From Gammaproteobacteria bacterium (GTDB lineage: Bacteria > Pseudomonadota > Gammaproteobacteria > Coxiellales > Coxiellaceae), in the NCBI GenBank assembly GCA_021774015.1, contig JAJFJO010000306.1, forward strand, positions 1 through 10,676: DNA of 10,676 nucleotides, written 5' to 3'. The translations under genes were made by a program, and so were the position numbers. The notes beneath the pieces are model-generated. The model did no database searches, was not told the origin of the DNA, and saw only the letters and a list, made by a program, of their open reading frames with translations. Position 1 is the first letter of the stretch. The number at the start of each line of letters is the position of its first letter. Below are positions 1 to 7,891 of this stretch, piece after piece.

Positions 1-58
1 CCCGCGAATATTCGCGCCGGGCTAAAAAATCCATTGCGGATTCTCGAGGGGATTTCAT
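1..58 (-). CDS. recX: RecX regulatory protein, N-terminal fragment (runs off the left edge)
   Basis: Only the first 19 codons are in the window. They read MKSPRESAMDFLARREYSR, which matches the usual RecX opening, a helix ending in LARREHSR-like residues. The ATG at 58-56 is preceded by GGAG (68-65) with a six-base gap, which supports this start. The gene follows recA after 31 bases on the same strand, the standard recA-recX arrangement. In the known family, RecX binds RecA filaments in the cytoplasm and limits their extension and activity. No promoter fits in the short gap, so I infer cotranscription with recA. Identification rests on this short motif plus position. Confidence 0.85.
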   Translation of the reverse strand, partial: MKSPRESAMDFLARREYSR

Positions 59-89
59 CACAGTCTCCGTCGTGCTGTTCTTTGTATCG

Positions 90-1124
90 CTACGCTTCTT
101 CTATTTCTTCGGCTACCGTTTCTTCAGTGACACCAGGAGCAGTTAACAGTTTAGCTCGCAAAGCAGATTCAATTTCATTCGCAACCTCAGGATTTTCTTT
201 AAGATAATTACGCACATTATCTTTACCCTGACCAATACGATCGCCATTGTAACTATACCAAGCACCGGCTTTGTCGACGATCCCTTCTTCGACACCCATG
301 CTAATCAGCTCACCCTCAAGAGAAATGCCTTGGCCGTACAGTATGTCAAATTCAGTTTTACGAAATGGTGGCGCCACTTTATTCTTCACCACCTTCACGC
401 GAGTTTCATTACCCAGAATTTCCTCACCCTTCTTGATCGCTCCAATGCGGCGAATATCCAACCGAACGGAAGAATAAAACTTCAAGGCATTACCACCTGT
501 CGTCGTTTCAGGGCTACCAAACATCACGCCAATTTTCATGCGGATCTGATTAATAAAGATCACAAGAGTATTCGAACGCTTGATATTAGCCGTTAGCTTA
601 CGCAGTGCTTGAGACATCAAACGCGCCTGTAAGCCCATATGTGAATCACCCATATCACCTTCGATTTCTGCTTTTGGTGTTAATGCCGCTACAGAATCCA
701 CAACGACCATATCGACTGCACCTGAACGCACCAACATATCTGTAATTTCTAAGCCTTGCTCACCAGTATCTGGCTGTGAAACCAATAATTCATCAACATT
801 AACGCCTAATTTCTGCGCATAAGTAGGATCTAGCGCATGTTCAGCATCCACAAAGGCTGCCGTGCCACCCATTTTCTGACACGCTGCGATGGTTTCTAAT
901 GTTAATGTAGTTTTACCGGACGCTTCAGGACCATAAATCTCAATAATACGACCACGCGGTAAACCACCGATACCTAAAGCCACATCTAGACCTAATGAAC
1001 CCGTTGATATAACCTCGATATCTCGACGCACACCGTCATCACCCAAACGCATTACCGACCCTTTACCAAACTGTCGCTCGATCTGGCTCAGCGCTGCATC
1101 TAATGCTTTACCTTTATCACTCAT
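90..1124 (-). CDS. recA: RecA recombinase
   Basis: DNA-dependent ATPase that forms filaments on single-stranded DNA and drives strand exchange in homologous recombination and repair. The 344-residue product has the family's usual length. Visible are the Walker A box GPEASGKT (about residues 65-72), the catalytic glutamate in DAEHA (about 95), the Walker B strand VVVDSVAAL, the INQIRMKIGVMFG segment with its sensor glutamine, DNA-binding loop 2 around SPETTTGGNALKFY, and an acidic C-terminal tail. Three possible starts lie in a row (GTG 1130, ATG 1127, ATG 1124). I chose 1124 because AAGGAG at 1135-1130 is then five bases away, while GTG 1130 would overlap it. Downstream is recX; upstream is pncC, 138 bases away. 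No LexA-type SOS box (CTGT-N8-ACAG) is seen in that gap. Confidence 0.97.
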   Translation of the reverse strand: MSDKGKALDAALSQIERQFGKGSVMRLGDDGVRRDIEVISTGSLGLDVALGIGGLPRGRIIEIYGPEASGKTTLTLETIAACQKMGGTAAFVDAEHALDPTYAQKLGVNVDELLVSQPDTGEQGLEITDMLVRSGAVDMVVVDSVAALTPKAEIEGDMGDSHMGLQARLMSQALRKLTANIKRSNTLVIFINQIRMKIGVMFGSPETTTGGNALKFYSSVRLDIRRIGAIKKGEEILGNETRVKVVKNKVAPPFRKTEFDILYGQGISLEGELISMGVEEGIVDKAGAWYSYNGDRIGQGKDNVRNYLKENPEVANEIESALRAKLLTAPGVTEETVAEEIEEA

Positions 1125-1129
1125 CATCA

Positions 1130-1135
1130 CTCCTT
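1130..1135 (-). promoter_or_regulatory. Ribosome binding site of recA (decides the start)
   Basis: AAGGAG reads leftward from 1135 to 1130. It stands five bases before ATG 1124, two before ATG 1127, and overlaps GTG 1130. Normal spacing favours 1124 as the true start. Confidence 0.7.
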
Positions 1136-1262
1136 ATACCTTACTTTTATAAACTTGTATTCCGCGCGCAACAGGATTATTACAACGCATCAATATGGCT
1201 ATGTATTATTCCACAAAAAAATAGAAATAACATACCGTTGTTATGAAAAAATTATAATGTGA

Positions 1263-1769
1263 TCACAAAGCTTGCAGGCGAGAGCTTCTGTCTAGAACAT
1301 CTAGAATCCAATTGAACGCAAAGGCAACCGCATTGCGACGAATATGCTTTCGCCCACCCGAGAAACGAGCTCGGCGCGCACCGCAAAAACCCTCTTTTGT
1401 TGCCAAACCAAACCAAATGGTACCCACCGGTTTTTCTGCGCTACCCCCACCAGGCCCTGCAATGCCGGTAATGCTCACACCAATATCCGCTCGGCTGTGT
1501 TTTAACAGGCCTTGCACCATTTCAATCGCCGTTTGTTCACTCACTGCACCATGAGTTGCTAACGTCTCCATTGTCACGTCTAGCATGTCATGCTTAGCTG
1601 CATTGCTATAGGTCACAAAGCTGCGGTCAAACCAGGCTGAAGAACCCGGCACAGCCGTAATATCTTCTGCCAATCCACCTCCGGTACATGATTCAGCGGT
1701 TGCTAACATCATTCCCAGATATTTTAGCTGCATACCAACCCGCAAACTGAGGCTGTAATTAATGTCCAT
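1263..1769 (-). CDS. pncC: Nicotinamide-nucleotide amidohydrolase, CinA C-terminal domain type
   Basis: In the PncC family the enzyme deamidates nicotinamide mononucleotide to nicotinic acid mononucleotide, a cytoplasmic NAD-recycling reaction. The 168-residue protein is the stand-alone C-terminal domain; the N-terminal molybdopterin-binding-like domain of full CinA is absent, as in E. coli PncC. Family signatures are AESCTGG with the presumed catalytic serine (about residues 25-31), SSAWFDRSFVTYSNAAK (about 43-59), HGAVSE (73-78), and the glycine-rich GIAGPGGGSAEKPVGTIWFG (about 102-121). The ATG at 1769 has only a weak GAAG upstream; no better in-frame start appears. It lies directly upstream of recA on the same strand, the usual cinA-recA order, and may share transcripts with it. 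The link to recombination is one of position, not proven function. Confidence 0.93.
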   Translation of the reverse strand: MDINYSLSLRVGMQLKYLGMMLATAESCTGGGLAEDITAVPGSSAWFDRSFVTYSNAAKHDMLDVTMETLATHGAVSEQTAIEMVQGLLKHSRADIGVSITGIAGPGGGSAEKPVGTIWFGLATKEGFCGARRARFSGGRKHIRRNAVAFAFNWILDVLDRSSRLQAL

Positions 1770-2120
1770 TTCTTCGCCTAATCCTAAATGTTAGATATAT
1801 TAAAGGAGCTTAGCGAGATATGAGGAGAATGTCACTGCTTTATAAGTGCTGTGTAGATAATTCAGTAAAAATCGTGCTCATAGCTAACCAGCGGTTTTTA
1901 AGCGCGGACTTTCCCGGATAACTCGCTCGCGCTTGTTTCCAGGACAGGCTCGCGTTCTGTGGGTTTCAATAGCAAACATGTAGAAAACTACTAACTACTA
2001 GGAGCTGAAGAATATACATGGAAGAACACGTATTTTGTTTTAATATAATACAAGGTTTAACTCTTACGCTATTTTGACTACACTAACGCGATTTCATCAG
2101 AAGCAGTAAGGATACCGATC
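1770..2120. other. Divergent intergenic region between pncC and mutS
   Basis: These 351 bases must hold promoters for both flanking genes. On the plus strand TATAAT at 2044-2049 is a perfect -10 hexamer, but no -35 resembling TTGACA stands 15-18 bases upstream, so it is only a candidate mutS promoter. The mutS ribosome site is TAAGGA at 2107-2112, eight bases before ATG 2121. A seven-base inverted repeat, AAGCGCG (1900-1906) with CGCGCTT (1928-1934), could form a hairpin with a 21-base loop; no T-run follows it, so it is not a terminator. GCTCGCG also occurs twice (1925-1931 and within 1948-1955). I see no convincing gene here. Confidence 0.5.
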
Positions 2121-4706
2121 ATGACCACAGCCAGTAGCGCTAAAACTAAGCAGCATACCCCCATGATGCAGCAGTATCTGAAGATCAAAGCTGATTATCC
2201 CGACTTACTACTGTTTTACCGTATGGGCGATTTTTACGAGCTATTTTTTGATGATGCCAAACGTGCATCAAAACTGCTGGGTATCACACTCACACATCGT
2301 GGAGAATCTGCTGGTAAACCTATCGCGATGGCGGGCGTGCCCTATCATGCTGCAGAAAACTATTTGGCTCGGCTAGTACGCATGGGTGAATCTATTGCAA
2401 TCTGTGAACAGGTGGGTGACCCAGCAACGTCTAAAGGCCCTGTTGCACGCGAGGTGGCCCGTATCATTACACCCGGCACAGTTAGTGATGAAGCATTACT
2501 CGATGAACAAAGTGATAATATTTTATTGGTTATTAACGAACATAATAATATTTTTGGATTAGCCTCGCTAAATATTACGAGCGGCCGCTTTTCTGTCCAA
2601 GAATTAAAAAGCGTCGAATCTCTCAGCGCTGAAATCGAACGCATTCAACCTGCAGAAGTGTTGGTGAGCGAAGAATGTGACAACGAACATATTTTTCAGC
2701 TATTCCCCAAAATTACACGCCGCCCAGTTTGGGAGTTTGAATTAAGCAGCGCACAATCTCAATTGTGCCAACAATTTAAAACCAAAGATCTCAGTGGTTT
2801 TGGTATTGAACAGCTGCCGCTTGCCTTAGCCGCCGCAGGTTGTTTATTACAGTATATAAAATACACCCAACGCAGTGCATTACCGCATTTACAAACCATA
2901 CGCCACGAACAAATCAGCGATAATATTATTTTAGATGCGGCAAGCCGTCGCAATTTAGAACTCACCACGAATTTAACGGGTACCAGTGAATACACCTTAG
3001 CTTCGGTTCTCGATAACACCGCCAGCAGTATGGGTAAGCGATTATTGCGCCAGTGGATTCATCAGCCCTTGCGTGACCACGCTGTGTTACAAAATCGTTT
3101 TGACGCTATTGCTGCTTTATTAAATCATCACTGCTCTGAATCTCTCTATGAACATCTACGTTGCATTGCTGACTTAGAAAGAATTTTAGCGCGCATTGCA
3201 TTGCGCTCAGCACGCCCGCGCGATTTAATCGGCTTGCGGCAAACGTTAAATATGCTACCCGAAATAAAAATGTCATTGGCAGAACTGCCCTCCTCCCTGC
3301 TGACAACACTTAAAAATCAACTTGGGGATTTTAATACATTACATCAATTATTAAATAAAGCTATTATTGACAACCCGCCTGTTATTATTCGTGATGGTGG
3401 TGTCATTGCGCAAGGGTATGACGAAGAGCTTGATGAGTTAAGAAGCTTAAGCCAAAAAAGCAATCAATTTTTATTAGACCTTGAAACCAGAGAGCGCGAA
3501 AAAACCAACATAAGCACATTAAAAGTTGGCTATAATCGAGTGCATGGCTATTACATCGAAATCAGTCGCGCACAATCGGAAAAAGCACCAACAGAATATA
3601 TTCGCCGACAAACACTAAAAAATGTTGAACGCTTTATCACGCCTCAATTAAAAGAATATGAAGATAAGGTCTTAAGCAGCAAAACAAGAGCCTTAACACG
3701 AGAAAAAGCATTATACGAAGAGTTACTCACTCTTTTAAATGCCGATATTGTTGAGTTACAACACTGCGCTGCCGCATTAGCCGCCACCGATGTGCTGAAC
3801 AGCTTAACGATATGTGCAGAACGCAACAATTACGTTGCGCCGCAGTTTACCGACAAACCTGGCATTAATATCGTTAATGGTCGCCACCCGGTGATCGAAC
3901 AGGTCCTTGAAAACCCGTTTGTCCCTAATGATACACAATTAAACCCACAACGTCGTATGCTCATTATTACTGGCCCTAATATGGGTGGTAAATCAACCTA
4001 CATGCGCCAAACCGCATTAATTGCTTTGATGGCGTATATCGGTAGCTATGTACCCGCTGATTCTGCAACACTCGGCCCTATCGATCGCATTTTCACTCGT
4101 ATCGGTGCAGCGGATGATCTAGCCAGTGGGCGCTCGACCTTTATGGTGGAAATGACAGAGACTGCCAACATTCTACATAATGCCACTGGTAAGAGTTTGG
4201 TATTGATGGATGAAATTGGCCGTGGCACAAGCACATTTGATGGTTTGTCTTTAGCGTGGGCTTGCGCAGAATTCTTAGCGCGTAAAGTCGGTGCAATGAC
4301 ATTATTCGCTACACATTATTTCGAACTCACCACGTTAACTGAACATATTGCTCAGATGGTTAATGTGCATTTGGATGCAGTTGAGCATGAAGATCAAATT
4401 GTATTTCTGCATGCGCTACGCGAAGGCCCTGCCAATCAAAGTTATGGTTTACAGGTGGCACAACTAGCTGGCGTGCCACAAGAAGTGATTCAACAAGCGC
4501 GTAAGAAATTAGTAGAGTTAGAAAATCACACAGCAAATACACTAGCCGAGGCGCAAACACCTTATGGCCCACAACAGCATTCTTTATTTGCAGAGGTAGC
4601 GCCACATCCTATCATTGAACAACTAAAAAAATTAAACGCTAATGAGATGAGTCCAAAAGAAGCACTGGATGTTTTGTTTGAATTGGTTGGTAGTGTTCAA
4701 GAATAG
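2121..4706 (+). CDS. mutS: DNA mismatch repair protein MutS
   Basis: MutS recognises mispaired and small-loop DNA and, with MutL, starts methyl-directed mismatch repair in the cytoplasm. The 861-residue protein is close to the length of E. coli MutS. The mismatch-reading Phe-X-Glu motif is F38-Y39-E40 in RMGDFYELFF. Connector, lever and clamp domains follow. The C-terminal ATPase has Walker A GPNMGGKST (618-626), the ABC signature STFMVEMTE, Walker B ending LMDEIGRGTSTFDG (D697, E698), and the switch histidine in FATHYFEL. The tail ending SPKEALDVLFELVGSVQE corresponds to the C-terminal oligomerisation helices. TAAGGA lies eight bases before the ATG. The gene is intact and divergent from pncC-recA. 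A diverged copy of its last 16 sense codons lies 3.2 kb downstream. Confidence 0.98.
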   Translation: MTTASSAKTKQHTPMMQQYLKIKADYPDLLLFYRMGDFYELFFDDAKRASKLLGITLTHRGESAGKPIAMAGVPYHAAENYLARLVRMGESIAICEQVGDPATSKGPVAREVARIITPGTVSDEALLDEQSDNILLVINEHNNIFGLASLNITSGRFSVQELKSVESLSAEIERIQPAEVLVSEECDNEHIFQLFPKITRRPVWEFELSSAQSQLCQQFKTKDLSGFGIEQLPLALAAAGCLLQYIKYTQRSALPHLQTIRHEQISDNIILDAASRRNLELTTNLTGTSEYTLASVLDNTASSMGKRLLRQWIHQPLRDHAVLQNRFDAIAALLNHHCSESLYEHLRCIADLERILARIALRSARPRDLIGLRQTLNMLPEIKMSLAELPSSLLTTLKNQLGDFNTLHQLLNKAIIDNPPVIIRDGGVIAQGYDEELDELRSLSQKSNQFLLDLETREREKTNISTLKVGYNRVHGYYIEISRAQSEKAPTEYIRRQTLKNVERFITPQLKEYEDKVLSSKTRALTREKALYEELLTLLNADIVELQHCAAALAATDVLNSLTICAERNNYVAPQFTDKPGINIVNGRHPVIEQVLENPFVPNDTQLNPQRRMLIITGPNMGGKSTYMRQTALIALMAYIGSYVPADSATLGPIDRIFTRIGAADDLASGRSTFMVEMTETANILHNATGKSLVLMDEIGRGTSTFDGLSLAWACAEFLARKVGAMTLFATHYFELTTLTEHIAQMVNVHLDAVEHEDQIVFLHALREGPANQSYGLQVAQLAGVPQEVIQQARKKLVELENHTANTLAEAQTPYGPQQHSLFAEVAPHPIIEQLKKLNANEMSPKEALDVLFELVGSVQE

Positions 4707-4764
4707 GCAACATAAAATCACTTGGCGCCAACAAAAAAATTGCATTTAAAGACCCATACAACCC

Positions 4765-4774
4765 CTTATACCGA
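4765..4774 (+). repeat. Left arm of a 10-base inverted repeat flanking the large gene
   Basis: CTTATACCGA here is the exact reverse complement of TCGGTATAAG at 7957-7966. Allowing one extra base, the match continues inward for four more bases (AACA). It lies 58 bases after the mutS stop codon. No transposase gene lies between the arms, so a true terminal inverted repeat is only a possibility. Confidence 0.4.
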
Positions 4775-4803
4775 AACATCGTAAGCGACAGTAATCATTG
4801 GAG

Positions 4804-7776
4804 TTAGCCACGTCTAGCTACTTTTCCGAGTGGTGATTGACTAAGGTCAGAGCCGGCTTCATCTGCTGCTTCATCATCATCTTCAGGATCACTTACTTCG
4901 CTTTTGCCTCTTTTTTTCGGGCCTACTGGAAAAAGCGAAGCTCCAGCAGCAGCTGAAGGTGTAGGAGTTGCCTCCTCAGCCTCGGCTACTTCCTCCTCTT
5001 CCTCTTCTTCTGCGACGGCTGGTTGAGGTGTGTCTGTTGGATTAGAAGCAGCAAGAGAAGCTGCTGCCGCAAATGCACCACCAGCTGCTGCGCCCGCAGG
5101 CAGGAGCCGAGCTGATTGCTCAAGCTCCCGGGAAGACAAATAGTTTTCAAAACTTACTGGTAAGCTGTAAGGTATTATATCTTGCGGGAAATGTTGATAA
5201 TGCTTACGTATATTATCAAATAAAAAAATATCCTCTGCGGAGAACTGATTTTTGTTGAAAATATGATACACAACTCCTGCATTTGTTGTAGCGAACCGTA
5301 ATAAGTAGTTGTTATTTGCTCTAATAGAGGCTGGCGCACGTTCAAACAGTTGTGGTTGCTTTTCCAGAACTCTTTGCCAGAAATCAACGTTCGCTGTCAC
5401 CGGCTCAGGAACCCTTTCAAGTAAATTCGGAAATCCTGAAACTAAGTGAGCAGAATTTCCAAGGTTGTTATAAGCACTTTCTGGCAAATAAGCTATTAAG
5501 TCTTTGTTATACCTGAGAATATTTAAATTCAACCACTTTTCTAAACGCTCAGGATTTGCTTTTGTTCTGATTACTTGATTATACACTAAACGATAAAGCA
5601 CATAATCATTGATGGTGTAGTAACTTTTATAACTAACCAAGGAGTTAATCTGCTTATAATCTAGCTTAGCTGCTAGCAACAAGTCCAATAATTGCTGGCC
5701 TTGAAAGCTAGGTTCCTCAATTACTAACTGGACGAAGTGTGTCGATTCCTGCAAACGTTGCACCCAAAAATCTTGGTTTTTTTCAGCGCCCGTGTCAGCT
5801 ACGATTTTTGCTACCATAGCCTTCATGATAGTTTTCATAGGGCCCCTGCTAGAGTCACGATAATTATCATGTAATATCTCAAGCATCGCTGGTAATGCCT
5901 CATGATTGAGAACTACCAGCTTCTGTAGCTCTGTGTTACAGAAGTCTACATGACTCCAATCACCTAGCTTGATTTTATTTGCTATGACTAGAAGAACTTG
6001 TACTCGGAAATCAGCTACTACATCTGGCGGAATACGCTTTCTAAAATTTACAGAATCTTTTGTATTTCCTAATAATTTCTCTAATGCAGCATAAATCTCA
6101 TCTTTAAGTTCAGCACTACTATAATAGTAACGAAACCAGTCTGAATTAAAAAAGAATTCTAAGGCGCCTGGCCGCTCTCTAATTAATGTGATTAGTGCGT
6201 TGAGATCTTTGGGTAATACATCCAAAAAATTCCACCTGCTAAGCTTTGGTAAACGATCGTACACGTACAGCAGATCTTCTTTAGTCTTGCATATAGGTTG
6301 ATTCTGGTTCATCCAGAATGAAAATCGATCATATAAAATTTCTGACCTTCTACTTTCTAGAGTGGAAATACCAGATAAAAGCCCAAGTAAAAGCTCAATT
6401 CTAACGTCATCTGGTATTTTGCTGTATAGATTTGAGCTCGAGGCACGCGGGTCAAAAAGTGGGCGCACGATTATCTGCGTAAATCTTGAGTCAAATAATG
6501 ATCTTTGGTCTACTACTAAAACCGCTTGATACAATATTTTGTACTGAAAGCGTAAAGGTGCTCCATATGCTTGCGCCATAATTACCTTAGCAAGCGTCTT
6601 TGGATTGTTGGGCTGGAAATCCGCCTGATACTTGACAAGAGCCTCCAACCAGCACCAATAAAAACGATAGTTCATTAAATAACCATTATTTACAGCGTCT
6701 TTTGTCAATGGAATAAAGCTTTTACTATATTCACCACGGCTTGTATACGACCCCGATACCAAGCCCTCTAATTCCTTTTGTCGCTTATCAATACTGCCTT
6801 CCTGTACTGGTAGGTCATAATCGGATTTTAGCGCAAAATCCGCTTGCATTGCTTTTAAAAAAGCACCATGTATTGTTGATGGAATGAAACGTGACATTGT
6901 TTTTTGATGAGCCTTTGATGTTGCTTCTTGATGAGCTATTAAGTAGATGTTCTGGTGATAAAACTGGCGCAAAAATTGCAATACTTCATTGACATGAATA
7001 GGGAAAGATTCAACGGCAGCAGCTGCATTTAAATGTGCAATCATTAGTGGCAAGTAATAGGCGAACGTCAACCGCATGATATCTTTTGAATTTGTAGCAT
7101 CTATAACAAAATATTCAGGGGAACTCTGCATGCATTTAACTAAAATCACAATATGTTTGATACAACGTAGTTGCTTCCAAAAGAGGGCTTTGTCATCAGG
7201 TGACACTGTCGATTTATTCCATCTGGTCGCCTCTTCATACAAATTTAAATCTAAATCTGGTAACTGTAACTGATCTAAAAAATCACTTACAAATCCGGCA
7301 TTAAAAGCTATAGCATCACCAAAAGGAAGAACAGAATTAGTTTCTGTTGGTACACTGGCTGCGGCTGCTGCACTAGCTGTACTCGATGTCGCACTAGCTG
7401 CTGCACCCGATGCCACACTAGCTGCTGCACTAGCTGCTGCACTAGCTGCACTGGACTCTGCAGCTTGCGCAGCTGGGGTGCGAAATATCATTCCTAAAGG
7501 AACTAATCCTATGGCTGGCGAATTTTCAGCGCTTTTCTGACGGGGTTCTGCTGGTGCATCCGATGCCGCACCGGCTGCGGCGGCTGCACTCGACTCTACA
7601 GCTTGTGGCGAATCTTTAGCGCTCTTCTGATGGGGCAACGCAATAGCTAGTTGATATTGTGCTTGAGGTTGGAGCTGACCCAATAAGACATCTCGCATAT
7701 CCTTTGGAAGATCAAGAAGGGTTTTAGCTTTTACTGGCTCTGCAGCCTCTGGAATGTGTATATCTGAAATTGGCAT
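4804..7776 (-). CDS. Large alanine-rich protein of unknown function, F-box-like N-terminus; candidate host-directed effector
   Basis: I do not recognise a characterised family for this 990-residue protein. Residues about 19-47 resemble a minimal F-box: TLLDLPKDMRDVLL, then a hydrophobic pattern ending LAIALP. Residues 50-141 are a Ala/Ser-rich linker with an internal duplication (QKSAKDSP and QKSAENSP). The middle, about 150-780, looks soluble and mostly helical. Two adjacent 25-residue repeats begin LERVPEPV (786-810) and FERAPASI (811-835), recalling DUF4116-type helical repeats. The tail has seven glutamates (923-929), a basic PKKRGK (953-958) and an acidic stretch. No signal peptide or membrane helix is evident. 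The start is ATG 7776: an upstream in-frame TTG at 7797 lies ahead of the predicted transcription start. No Shine-Dalgarno site is visible. Effector status is inference; a structural or surface-unrelated cytoplasmic role is possible. Confidence 0.8.
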   Translation of the reverse strand: MPISDIHIPEAAEPVKAKTLLDLPKDMRDVLLGQLQPQAQYQLAIALPHQKSAKDSPQAVESSAAAAAGAASDAPAEPRQKSAENSPAIGLVPLGMIFRTPAAQAAESSAASAAASAAASVASGAAASATSSTASAAAAASVPTETNSVLPFGDAIAFNAGFVSDFLDQLQLPDLDLNLYEEATRWNKSTVSPDDKALFWKQLRCIKHIVILVKCMQSSPEYFVIDATNSKDIMRLTFAYYLPLMIAHLNAAAAVESFPIHVNEVLQFLRQFYHQNIYLIAHQEATSKAHQKTMSRFIPSTIHGAFLKAMQADFALKSDYDLPVQEGSIDKRQKELEGLVSGSYTSRGEYSKSFIPLTKDAVNNGYLMNYRFYWCWLEALVKYQADFQPNNPKTLAKVIMAQAYGAPLRFQYKILYQAVLVVDQRSLFDSRFTQIIVRPLFDPRASSSNLYSKIPDDVRIELLLGLLSGISTLESRRSEILYDRFSFWMNQNQPICKTKEDLLYVYDRLPKLSRWNFLDVLPKDLNALITLIRERPGALEFFFNSDWFRYYYSSAELKDEIYAALEKLLGNTKDSVNFRKRIPPDVVADFRVQVLLVIANKIKLGDWSHVDFCNTELQKLVVLNHEALPAMLEILHDNYRDSSRGPMKTIMKAMVAKIVADTGAEKNQDFWVQRLQESTHFVQLVIEEPSFQGQQLLDLLLAAKLDYKQINSLVSYKSYYTINDYVLYRLVYNQVIRTKANPERLEKWLNLNILRYNKDLIAYLPESAYNNLGNSAHLVSGFPNLLERVPEPVTANVDFWQRVLEKQPQLFERAPASIRANNNYLLRFATTNAGVVYHIFNKNQFSAEDIFLFDNIRKHYQHFPQDIIPYSLPVSFENYLSSRELEQSARLLPAGAAAGGAFAAAASLAASNPTDTPQPAVAEEEEEEEVAEAEEATPTPSAAAGASLFPVGPKKRGKSEVSDPEDDDEAADEAGSDLSQSPLGKVARRG
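7362..7451 (-). repeat. 12-base tandem repeats coding for the Ala/Ser linker
   Basis: On the plus strand CACTAGCTGCTG is perfect at 7416-7427 and 7428-7439, followed by CACTAGCTGCAC (7440-7451). Looser copies precede it, for example around 7390-7402. The period is four codons, so gain or loss of units keeps the frame of the large gene and only changes the length of its Ala/Ser linker. Confidence 0.75.
7445..7635 (-). repeat. Internal segmental duplication in the large gene
   Basis: Two blocks recur in the same order. Positions 7445-7467 match 7583-7605 at 21 of 23 bases, and 7516-7545 match 7606-7635 at 26 of 30 bases, with all four differences in the second block T/C transitions. The right-hand copy lacks 48 bases found between the blocks in the left-hand copy (7468-7515). 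The encoded pairs are QKSAKDSP/QKSAENSP and AVESSA/AAESSA. The low divergence points to a fairly recent duplication. Confidence 0.7.
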
Positions 7777-7785
7777 AATATGGCG

Positions 7786-7813
7786 ATTGTACAGCAAACA
7801 TCATTATTGTCAA
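7786..7813 (-). promoter_or_regulatory. Sigma-70-type promoter of the large gene
   Basis: Read leftward, TTGACA (7813-7808, perfect -35) is separated by 16 bases from TACAAT (7791-7786, five of six -10 bases). The expected transcription start is near 7779, only about three bases before ATG 7776. This implies a leaderless or nearly leaderless message and explains the missing ribosome site. GTCAA-N4-TTGAC also overlaps the -35 as a small palindrome that could bind a regulator. Confidence 0.65.
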
Positions 7814-7839
7814 TTGTTTGACTGACTTTTCTCAGTATC

Positions 7840-7878
7840 TGGCGCTAAGGTCTTCAAATTTATGTGTCGCTAGCGCCA
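7840..7878. repeat. 8-base inverted repeat upstream of the large-gene promoter
   Basis: TGGCGCTA (7840-7847) and TAGCGCCA (7871-7878) are perfect reverse complements with a 23-base gap. The pair lies upstream of the -35. No T-run follows on either strand, so it is not an intrinsic terminator; a regulator-binding site is possible. TAGCGCCA also occurs inside mutS at 4597-4604, so the right arm could instead be part of the mutS-derived remnant. Confidence 0.4.
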
Positions 7879-7891
7879 ATGGTTATGCGCA

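Noticed and set aside
1140..1185. CTGT...ACAA pair upstream of recA as a LexA box
   Set aside because: The half-sites are 12 bases apart rather than 8, and one is imperfect.
1258..1267. TGTGATCACA as a CRP site in front of recA
   Set aside because: The half-sites abut with no six-base spacer and the motif includes the pncC stop codon; a chance palindrome is likelier.
1829..1921. 30-codon plus-strand reading frame with GAGGAG just upstream
   Set aside because: The ribosome site is too close to the ATG, the peptide matches nothing I know, and a frame this short is expected by chance.
2360..4605. Several minus-strand open frames of 60-94 codons inside mutS
   Set aside because: They lie wholly within a conserved gene, lack ribosome sites and look like frame shadows.
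4722..4731. TTGGCGCCAA palindrome followed by an A-run, possible terminator
   Set aside because: For plus-strand transcripts the run is A, not T; for minus-strand transcripts the T-run comes before the hairpin. Neither makes an intrinsic terminator.
4980..5010. Glutamate-codon run as a possible microsatellite
   Set aside because: GAA and GAG codons alternate irregularly, so it is low-complexity protein rather than a pure DNA repeat.
7777..7797. Extension of the large protein by seven codons to an upstream TTG
   Set aside because: The TTG lies upstream of the predicted transcription start and has no ribosome site; ATG 7776 fits the promoter.
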